Origin: JANQPA01 sp964628385
GTDB lineage: Bacteria > Bacteroidota > Bacteroidia > Chitinophagales > Saprospiraceae
Assembly: GCA_964628385.1 (NCBI GenBank)
Contig: CAZVOD010000095.1
Location: 1 to 16,415 of the forward strand
Direction of reading: 5' to 3'
DNA length: 16,415 nucleotides
Below are positions 1 through 5,614 of the stretch, one piece after another. Under the pieces are notes generated by a model. The model was not told where the DNA came from and ran no database searches. It saw nothing but the letters and a program-made list of their open reading frames with translations. Numbering within the stretch: the stretch's first letter is position 1; each line of letters begins with the position of its first letter. The translations under genes were made by a program, and so were the position numbers.

Positions 1-9
1 AACATAACG

Positions 10-32
10 TTGACTACCGTAATTATAGTCAA
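10..32. promoter_or_regulatory. Inverted repeat followed by a T run, upstream of the hemolysin III gene
   Basis: TTGACTA (10-16) and TAGTCAA (26-32) are perfect 7-base complementary arms around a 9-base spacer, followed directly by TTTTT. It may be a weak AT-rich terminator of a gene left of the window or an operator for the gene that follows. The sequence does not decide between these. No Bacteroidota -7 element (TAnnTTTG) was found between here and the first gene. Confidence 0.35.
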
Positions 33-112
33 TTTTTAAACAATTACTATGGTATATGGTGTTAAATAATATAGCATATATTATTTTAATTTCTCTTCTT
101 CATACAAAATAC

Positions 113-748
113 ATGATGAAAAATAGGCCTCTTAGCAAGGAAGAATTTTGGAATGTCGTAACACATGGTTTTGGGTTGCTTTTGGTAGCCGGGTGGTTCC
201 CGGTTTTACTTTGGGAAGCCTGGATTTCCGACAAAGCCTATGCGCTGTCCGGAGTTATTGTTTTTGGCTTGTCCATGATATTGCTGTATGCCATGTCTAC
301 ATTGTATCACGCTCAGGTAGACCCAGCTTGGAAAGCCTTTTACCGCAAAATGGATCACATTGCTATTTTTTTGCTTATTGCTGGTACCTACACGCCTTTT
401 CTACTACTTTTCTTTGAACCACCGGCGCAGCTGGTATATCTTGCTATTGTATGGGGGCTAGCCATAGCAGGCAGTATTTTCAAGTATTTTTATACCAAAC
501 AATTTAATGTATTAACAACTATTCTTTATCTGGCTATGGGATGGATGGTTGTTTTTATGGGAAAAACGATCTTTGAAGAGCTATCCACTTACAGCCTCAC
601 CTGGCTGATCATTGGAGGTCTCGGTTATTCTATCGGTACTGTTTTTTATTTATGGGAGAAATTACGCTTCAGTCACGCGATCTGGCATATTTTTGTACTT
701 ATCGGAACGGTAAGTCATATTTTGGCCATCTGGATCAGTTTGTACTAA
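113..748 (+). CDS. Hemolysin III / PAQR family seven-helix membrane protein
   Basis: This is an integral inner-membrane protein of the hemolysin III (YqfA/PAQR) family; the bacterial members have no firmly settled physiological role. The reading frame is open from 56, but I prefer ATG 113 (211 residues; 116 is also possible) because similarity to the family begins with the N-terminal KEEFWNVVTHGFG segment, and the residues before it look like translated leader. About seven hydrophobic helices are visible. The zinc-site motifs of the PAQR fold are present: S62-x3-H66 (STLYH) at the end of helix 2, D81-H82 before helix 3, and H188-x3-H192 in the last helix, with H202 nearby. The length is normal for the family. 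The next gene starts 66 bases downstream, so co-transcription is possible. Family is confident; the name hemolysin should not be taken as proof of haemolytic activity. Confidence 0.9.
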   Translation: MMKNRPLSKEEFWNVVTHGFGLLLVAGWFPVLLWEAWISDKAYALSGVIVFGLSMILLYAMSTLYHAQVDPAWKAFYRKMDHIAIFLLIAGTYTPFLLLFFEPPAQLVYLAIVWGLAIAGSIFKYFYTKQFNVLTTILYLAMGWMVVFMGKTIFEELSTYSLTWLIIGGLGYSIGTVFYLWEKLRFSHAIWHIFVLIGTVSHILAIWISLY

Positions 749-814
749 AAACATTCCAGATACAAGTTTTGATTTCCTATTTTAAAGGCAATTGTTTAAT
801 TATCCCATCTATTA

Positions 815-1195
815 ATGAGTAGTACAGATCGATTATACGAAGCCTTTGGCGAGCTTCTTTACGTAGTGGCTATGGCCGATGGTCAGGTACAACCCGAAGA
901 AAAAGCAGCGCTTGCCAACAAACTTTCCGGCCATCCCTGGGGAGAAAACATACAGTGGTCTTTTGATTATGAGTTGAGGAAAGAAAATAACATCGAAGAC
1001 CTTTACCAAAAAGTAATCGACAACTGTGAAAGTTTTGGCCCTTCCGAAGCATATACTTTTCTGATTGAGTTGATGGAAGAGGTAGCTCAGGCTAGTTCGG
1101 GCGTAGATAAAAACGAGCAAAAGGTGATGGATAGCTTTGTCCATGAGCTCACTGAGCGATTCAGGAAGGATATTGACAGAATCAACCAAAGCTAA
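815..1195 (+). CDS. TerB-like (tellurite-resistance TerB fold) small protein
   Basis: This 126-residue soluble, acidic, mostly helical protein resembles TerB-domain proteins. The diagnostic feature is the metal-binding-type segment ADGQVQPEE at residues 21-29, with a second acidic segment (VDKNEQKVMD, about residues 96-105) placed as in the second half of the TerB helical bundle. TerB domains bind divalent cations and occur in many stress- and envelope-associated settings, so tellurite resistance is not implied; no other ter gene is in the window. The stop codon is separated by a single base from the ATG of the next gene (TAA-A-ATG), which strongly suggests translational coupling with the 249-residue protein. 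No signal peptide or membrane segment is seen. Fold assignment is by motif inspection only. Confidence 0.7.
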   Translation: MSSTDRLYEAFGELLYVVAMADGQVQPEEKAALANKLSGHPWGENIQWSFDYELRKENNIEDLYQKVIDNCESFGPSEAYTFLIELMEEVAQASSGVDKNEQKVMDSFVHELTERFRKDIDRINQS

Positions 1196-1196
1196 A

Positions 1197-1946
1197 ATGC
1201 ATCGACAGTCAACGCTAGTGGCCTACTACGGTGAAAAGCCAGAGGGATTCGTCAAATTGATAGAAAATTGTCAAAATCTACTTGCCAAACACCTAGCCGC
1301 TCACTTCATACCTTATCCCATTCATCAAATCCATGGCACTGTTATCGGCTTGGAACTGAAAAAAGGACAACACGGCTGGCATTCTATAAGGTCTTTGCAA
1401 CCCACCCAACCAATGGATATCGGCCAGCTGCTGGATCACCTAAAAAACTATTTCAAAGAGCGCGAAATACAGCTTCAATTGGGAGGCTTTTCTGAAAAGC
1501 AAGAGCTGAAATTTCCATCAACAGTAGTTATACCCTACTGGGAGTCTTTCTCCATCAACGGCAGTCTGGCCGTTGCCAAAGGCTGGCCCGGTAAAGCGGA
1601 TGGCGAAGCGCTCAACGAGTGGCGCCGATCTTTTAATTCCTTGAACATTACCCACAAATACCACCGGGATAAAAGTGTGATAGACAATGACTTCTTTTTT
1701 GTGCTGGGGCATGTGCAGTACGAAAACCTGACAAAAAAGCGCCTGACAAATACAGCGCATAGCCTCCGACAGTTCATGAGCCGTCTCTCTCCATTTTTTC
1801 TTCCCCTATCGTTTGATTGTTTAAGTCTGGTCTTGTACGGGGAAGATCGTTTGCCGGTTGAAACAAGCCAGGTCTTCCCGCTGGCTTCTGAGCAATTTGA
1901 AAATTTGCAAACCGATGCATTCCTGTCTTTATTGGAAGATACCTAA
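1197..1946 (+). CDS. Uncharacterised conserved protein, 249 residues
   Basis: I do not recognise a named family. The frame is open from 1137, but that start lies deep inside the TerB-like gene; ATG 1197, one base after that gene's stop, is the natural start and gives 249 residues. The protein appears soluble, with no signal peptide or membrane helix. The best-looking conserved stretch is residues 38-53, which includes an HGT motif (H46-G47-T48) followed by a hydrophobic strand. HxT/S on a beta strand is what one sees in 2H phosphoesterases (LigT/2'-5' RNA ligase type). No second HxT/S is evident at the corresponding C-terminal place, where a strand reading LSLVLYGED is found instead. A 2H relationship is therefore only a guess. 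The coupling to the TerB-like gene suggests a shared role. Confidence 0.7.
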   Translation: MHRQSTLVAYYGEKPEGFVKLIENCQNLLAKHLAAHFIPYPIHQIHGTVIGLELKKGQHGWHSIRSLQPTQPMDIGQLLDHLKNYFKEREIQLQLGGFSEKQELKFPSTVVIPYWESFSINGSLAVAKGWPGKADGEALNEWRRSFNSLNITHKYHRDKSVIDNDFFFVLGHVQYENLTKKRLTNTAHSLRQFMSRLSPFFLPLSFDCLSLVLYGEDRLPVETSQVFPLASEQFENLQTDAFLSLLEDT

Positions 1947-1993
1947 AGTTGGAAAATTTTTACCTTCACCTTGAATCATAAAAAATACTTGAT

Positions 1994-3046
1994 ATGAACA
2001 AACCTGGAGTCCCATACCAGACCGGCCTAAGTGTTTGGTATGGATCAAATATGAAACACAGAAAAGCGGAGTGGCTGTGGCAACTCTCCAAACATGAAAT
2101 TCTGGAGTTGGAAAGGGCGGCGGAACTAGCTCTGCACAAAAATAATGACATCGGAAAGCTTACTATCGAACAATTTTCACTTGATGGCTTAGAGTCAAAG
2201 CTTGTGGCACTGCGTCAGGAACTCATTCATGGAAGAGGCTTTTCTCTGATTAGAGGTCTGCCCATACATCGATATACCCAGCGAGAAGCTGCGGCCATCT
2301 TTTACGGGATTGGGCTTCATATTGGCAATCCACGGTCACAGAATGCAAAAGGTCATATCATTGGGCATGTTAAAGATATGGGCGTTAGCAGTAGTGATCC
2401 AAATGTCAGGCTCTATCAAACCAGAGAACGGCAAACTTTCCATACAGATTCTACGGATGTAGTCGGTTTGATATGTTTGCAGCCGGCAAAGTCCGGTGGC
2501 CAATCACTGTTAGTAAGCGCCCATACTGTATTTAACGAGTTGTATAAGCAAAAGCCAGACTTGCTACAATTATTGATGGAGCCCATCGCGACCGACAGGC
2601 GGGGGGAAGTACCGGAAGGTATGTTGCCGTATTTACTGATTCCGGTATTTAGTTTTTATAAAAATAAAATAACTATCTTTTACCAGCGTCAATATATTGA
2701 GTCGGCACAACGATTTGGATCAGCTCCCCGATTAACAGAAAAGCATTTTGAAGCACTTGATTGGTTCGACAACCTTTGCAATGATCCCAATCTACATTTA
2801 CCTATGATGCTTGAAAAGGGAGATATGCAGTTTGTGTACAATCACAATATGCTACACGACCGAACCGGGTTTGAGGATTTTAGGGCGTTGAACAAAAGGA
2901 GGCATTTGTTAAGGCTTTGGTTATCGGTACCGGGAGATAGGGCCTTACCAGAGGAATTTGCAACTCGTTTTGGCTCTGTGGAAGTAGGAAATAGAGGCGG
3001 GATAGTAGTGCCGGGTACTCAATTCACGTTTCCGTTAGCTCAGTAG
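1994..3046 (+). CDS. TauD/TfdA family Fe(II)/2-oxoglutarate-dependent dioxygenase
   Basis: This is a 350-residue cytoplasmic oxygenase of the TauD/TfdA/clavaminate-synthase-like superfamily, whose members couple decarboxylation of 2-oxoglutarate to hydroxylation or oxidative cleavage of a small organic substrate. The facial triad is visible: H150-x-D152 in FHTDSTD, and the distal histidine H288 in NHNMLHDRTGFED. R307 in RRHLLRLWLS is the usual 2-oxoglutarate carboxylate-binding arginine. The double-stranded beta-helix core spans about residues 80-315. The start at 1994 gives the family's usual length; an internal ATG at 2051 would remove only the extreme N-terminus. The substrate cannot be read from the sequence. 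There is no taurine transporter or sulfonate gene nearby, so calling it a taurine dioxygenase would be unsupported. It is followed after 18 bases by the von Willebrand remnant. Confidence 0.88.
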   Translation: MNKPGVPYQTGLSVWYGSNMKHRKAEWLWQLSKHEILELERAAELALHKNNDIGKLTIEQFSLDGLESKLVALRQELIHGRGFSLIRGLPIHRYTQREAAAIFYGIGLHIGNPRSQNAKGHIIGHVKDMGVSSSDPNVRLYQTRERQTFHTDSTDVVGLICLQPAKSGGQSLLVSAHTVFNELYKQKPDLLQLLMEPIATDRRGEVPEGMLPYLLIPVFSFYKNKITIFYQRQYIESAQRFGSAPRLTEKHFEALDWFDNLCNDPNLHLPMMLEKGDMQFVYNHNMLHDRTGFEDFRALNKRRHLLRLWLSVPGDRALPEEFATRFGSVEVGNRGGIVVPGTQFTFPLAQ

Positions 3047-3064
3047 GAACCAATCAAAAGTTAT

Positions 3065-3399
3065 ATGAAAAAGGCATTTATGTTGCTCGGCCTGATTTTG
3101 CTCACTTTCCGGCTGGATGCAAAGGAAGAAAAAAGGGATACTACGTATCTACAGCTGGCTTTATTACTGGATGTGAGCAACAGCATGGAGGGGTTATTAT
3201 CTCAAGCGCAAAATCAGATCTGGGGATTGATTAATTATCTGAATAATTTCAGCTATCAGGAAGATGTATAGGCAAAACGGAGGAATACCTACTGATCGTT
3301 GCCGGACCGGATGCGGAAGATAGAAAACTGGGTAAAGCCATCAAAAGCACTATCAATGTTCAACTTATTGAGTATGGTTTTGAGAAAAAGGAAAACTAA
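3065..3399 (+). pseudogene. Remnant of a von Willebrand factor A (VWA) domain exported protein
   Basis: An ORF at 3065-3271 codes for 68 residues. It starts with a plausible signal peptide (MKKAFMLLGLILLTFRLDA) and then has the first strand of a VWA domain with the MIDAS motif DVSNS (LALLLDVSNSMEGL). It stops at TAG 3269-3271 after only one strand and helix, whereas such proteins normally run to several hundred residues. A second open stretch follows in another frame (3247-3399, about 50 codons, ending in TAA at 3397). Its 3' part reads KTEEYLLIVAGPDAED and then continues like the C-terminal end of a protein, with no start of its own. I read the pair as the two ends of one or two genes joined by an internal deletion with a frame change. 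A genuine short secreted peptide cannot be excluded but is unlikely. Confidence 0.65.
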
Positions 3400-3466
3400 A
3401 AAGTCCCGAAGCCTTTAACTTCGAAACAAGCCTGTTGATTTTAAGTCACAAGCTTCAGGACTTTTT
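3398..3466. terminator. Bidirectional terminator-like inverted repeat between convergent genes
   Basis: Arms at 3398-3412 (AAAAAGTCCCGAAGC) and 3452-3466 (GCTTCAGGACTTTTT) pair over 15 positions with one C/T difference, which becomes a G-U or C-A position depending on the strand. The A run on the left and T run on the right would serve as the U tract on either strand, which fits its place between the plus-strand block ending at 3399 and the minus-strand desaturase ending at 3498. The 39-base loop is unusually long, but it contains a smaller possible hairpin (GAAG...CTTC). Confidence 0.65.
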
Positions 3467-3497
3467 AAAGTGATCATTTTGGGAATCCTCCAGAGCA

Positions 3498-4520
3498 CTA
3501 GTAGGCAAAGCTACGGTAGTATTCTCTAAAGGAGATCATGCGATCTGTTTGCTCATCGTACAACTTGTACTTGATACATTTTAGGCTATCCCAAAACGTA
3601 ACCGTTGATACAAATTTATTCAATAATGGATTTTCCTTGGCACAAGCTTCAAGATTGTAGTTGGGAATAGCCGGATTCAGGTGGTGTATGTGATGAAAAC
3701 CGATATTGCCCGAAAGCCACTGAAACACTTTAGGTAGCTTGTAATAGGTACTACCCAGGATAGATGCCTGCAGGTGGTCCCAACTGTCTTTCCATTTTTT
3801 ATAATTCTCTTCGTGCTGATGCTGTACGTAGAAAAACCAAAAAGCGATAATTCCAAAGAAGAATATGATAGGCAATTGAATGAGCATAAATTCTTGCCAG
3901 CCCAGTAAAATGGCCAGAGAGCCGTAAAGAATGATCAAGCCCAGGTTATTAATCAGGTGAGCTTTGCGATACTGTTCCCAACCTTTTAACTTAACGAAAG
4001 GATATCTTAGGGTAATGGTTAGGTATAATGTTGGTGCAATGATAAACTGTACGAAGGGATTTCTGTAAACTCTATATCCCAGTTTACCCCAGTAAGACAG
4101 CTTGCTGTACTCTTCCGTGGTGAGGAAGTAAATATCTCCCAGTCCGCGATATTCAAGTTGGGCATTGTGGGCGTGATGTGCATTGTGGGTGCGGCTCCAG
4201 TACTTGTAAGGGATAGTACTGAAAAAGCTCGATATAAAACCGATAATGTTGTTCCCTTTTCTGGATTTCAAAAATGATTGGTGTCCGCAATCATGTTGGA
4301 TGATAAAGATACGGACCAGGAAAAATGCATTAACTATTGCCAGGGCAAAAGTTATCCAATAAGACCAGCTGAGGCTGAAATACATTAATACCCAAAGGGC
4401 CAGAAAAGGAAGAAAGGTATTCAATATTTGTATTACTGCCTTTCTAGTGTCAGGTTTTTGGTATTTCCTAACAATTGTTCTCCAATTCTTTAGCGCCTCT
4501 TTTAAATTTGTTTCTTGCAT
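3498..4520 (-). CDS. Membrane fatty acid desaturase (histidine-box di-iron type)
   Basis: This integral membrane enzyme introduces a double bond into an acyl chain (acyl-lipid or acyl-CoA) using O2 and a di-iron centre. All three histidine boxes are present: HDCGH (residues 76-80), HNAHH (112-116) and HHIHH (276-280), plus an extra H234-x-H236. Hydrophobic spans lie at about 33-50, 53-74, 190-207 and 212-232, giving the usual hairpin topology with the boxes on the cytoplasmic face. I start it at ATG 4520 (340 residues); the frame extends 6 codons further to a TTG at 4538 that is less likely. The regiospecificity cannot be read from the sequence. It stands alone on the minus strand with about 200 AT-rich bases upstream, suggesting its own promoter. 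That fits a temperature- or membrane-fluidity-responsive gene, though no such element was identified. Confidence 0.93.
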   Translation of the reverse strand: MQETNLKEALKNWRTIVRKYQKPDTRKAVIQILNTFLPFLALWVLMYFSLSWSYWITFALAIVNAFFLVRIFIIQHDCGHQSFLKSRKGNNIIGFISSFFSTIPYKYWSRTHNAHHAHNAQLEYRGLGDIYFLTTEEYSKLSYWGKLGYRVYRNPFVQFIIAPTLYLTITLRYPFVKLKGWEQYRKAHLINNLGLIILYGSLAILLGWQEFMLIQLPIIFFFGIIAFWFFYVQHQHEENYKKWKDSWDHLQASILGSTYYKLPKVFQWLSGNIGFHHIHHLNPAIPNYNLEACAKENPLLNKFVSTVTFWDSLKCIKYKLYDEQTDRMISFREYYRSFAY

Positions 4521-4538
4521 ATTTTTTACTTGTTTCAA

Positions 4539-4738
4539 TATTGAGAATTATTCTTCCTGGAAATAAGGGAAGAAAAGATTAAAAATTTATTAATAGTTTT
4601 ACATCAGATTTAAATGTGGAGCCGTACAGATCGACACTTGACGATAAATTCTTATCCGTCTCAAATTTGATAAAAAAAATTTTTTTTCAAAAAAAAAGAT
4701 CAAAAACTTGAGTTTGTTGCTAAAAAATGACTTTTGGC
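4539..4738. other. AT-rich intergenic region upstream of the desaturase
   Basis: This 200-base stretch lies between the end of the parC operon and the desaturase, both on the minus strand, so it should hold a terminator and a promoter. It contains a TCAAATTTGA palindrome (4661-4670) directly followed by GATAAAAAAAATTTTTTTTCAAAAAAAAAGATCAA-like homopolymer runs (4668-4703). On the minus strand CAAATTTG differs from the TAnnTTTG -7 consensus at one base, and no good -33 TTG was found, so I do not call a promoter. The A8/T8 run could act as an intrinsic curve or a poor terminator. Confidence 0.4.
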
Positions 4739-5080
4739 TTAGTATTCCAAGTCGCCAAGGTTATCAAGAGGAGGTTGTTTGTAGTAATTTTTGGTAAAAA
4801 CCCGTTGCTTTTGTCGTTCCCATACCAATTTGGCTATGCCTACATTGGGTGGTTCTACAGACATGGGGGAGAGGGCGAAGTAAACTTTACTTTCATCAAT
4901 ATCCAGTCGATACATCAAACTCAGGAGTACATCTAGTTTGTACTCGATCATATAAGCTACCTGATCACACAGCAGATCAAAAAGTTGTTTTTCGGAAGTA
5001 CCTTCGTCGGCTCCTTTGAGCTCAAAGTCCTGTGAGAGCAAATTTCTTATTTGCTCCTGATTGTTTTTATTATCACTCAT
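4739..5080 (-). CDS. Small conserved hypothetical protein, last gene of the parC operon
   Basis: I do not recognise a named family. The product is 113 residues, soluble and acidic at the N-terminus, with no signal peptide, membrane helix or cysteine cluster. An N-terminal low-complexity stretch rich in N, Q and E (residues 1-30) is followed by two predicted helices (about 30-60, with LLCDQVAYMIEYKLDVLLS). A strand-like segment (VYFALSP) comes next, and then a basic helix with AKLVWERQKQR. The gene starts 9 bases after the end of the gamma carbonic anhydrase gene and reads in the same direction, so it is almost certainly co-transcribed with it and parC. The strict spacing supports a real gene, but does not show that its function is linked to topoisomerase. 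Confidence 0.75.
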   Translation of the reverse strand: MSDNKNNQEQIRNLLSQDFELKGADEGTSEKQLFDLLCDQVAYMIEYKLDVLLSLMYRLDIDESKVYFALSPMSVEPPNVGIAKLVWERQKQRVFTKNYYKQPPLDNLGDLEY

Positions 5081-5089
5081 AAAAGTGTT

Positions 5090-5602
5090 TTATTTAAACC
5101 ATTGAGCATACATAACATAGTTATTGGAGATGCGTTCAATGGTACCTTTGAAACGTTCCTGAGAAATAGTTTTGATTTTACGAGCCGGAACGCCGGCATA
5201 GATACAACCGGATTCAAGGTGGCTGTTTTCCAGAACCACAGCTCCGGCAGCTATCAGGACATTCTCTTCTACAACAGCGTGATCCATTACGATAGCTCCC
5301 ATTCCTACCAGAATATTATCCTTCAGAGTGCAGCCATGCACAATAGCTCTGTGGCCGATAGATACATTGTTGCCTATGTTAGTGGCGGCGGTTTCGAAAG
5401 TGCAGTGTATGATGGCACCATCCTGTACATTAACCTTATTGCCTATCCGAATGGAATTGACATCGCCTCTGACTACTGCATTGAACCAGAAGCTACAATC
5501 ATCTCCTGTAATGACATCACCAATGACAGTGAAAGTTTCGGCAAAGTAGCAGTTTTCTCCAAATTCAGGAGTATAGCCACGTACAGATTTTATTAAAGCC
5601 AT
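5090..5602 (-). CDS. Gamma carbonic anhydrase family / hexapeptide-repeat protein
   Basis: This 170-residue left-handed beta-helix protein belongs to the gamma-class carbonic anhydrase-like family (YrdA/PaaY/CaiE group), trimers with a metal site at the subunit interface. Hexapeptide repeats of the [LIV]-G-x4 type run from about residue 20 to 135. The three metal-ligand histidines expected for the family are visible in AIIHCTF, SIGHRAIVHGC (the two spaced five apart). The conserved FWFNAVVRGDVNSIRIG and GAIVMDHAVVEENVLIAAGAVV-like segments are characteristic, and the C-terminal AGVPARK leads into a terminal helix. Real carbonic anhydrase activity is unproven for most of these proteins, so the call is family-level. 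The gene lies 12 bases after parC and 9 before the small hypothetical gene. Confidence 0.9.
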   Translation of the reverse strand: MALIKSVRGYTPEFGENCYFAETFTVIGDVITGDDCSFWFNAVVRGDVNSIRIGNKVNVQDGAIIHCTFETAATNIGNNVSIGHRAIVHGCTLKDNILVGMGAIVMDHAVVEENVLIAAGAVVLENSHLESGCIYAGVPARKIKTISQERFKGTIERISNNYVMYAQWFK

Positions 5603-5614
5603 AATTTGGTGGTT

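Noticed and set aside
833..1189. Minus-strand ORF of 118 codons
   Set aside because: It covers the TerB-like gene in antisense, has no family features, and the sense strand is well supported.
1994..3046. Specific identification of the dioxygenase as taurine dioxygenase
   Set aside because: The fold motifs support only the superfamily; no sulfonate transport or metabolism genes are adjacent.
4727..4936. Plus-strand ORF of 69 codons
   Set aside because: It lies antisense across the end of the small hypothetical gene of the parC operon and has no recognisable features or upstream signal.
5051..5596. Plus-strand ORF of 181 codons
   Set aside because: It is the antisense of the gamma carbonic anhydrase-like gene; its open frame follows from the codon pattern of the hexapeptide repeats, and its translation resembles no family I know.
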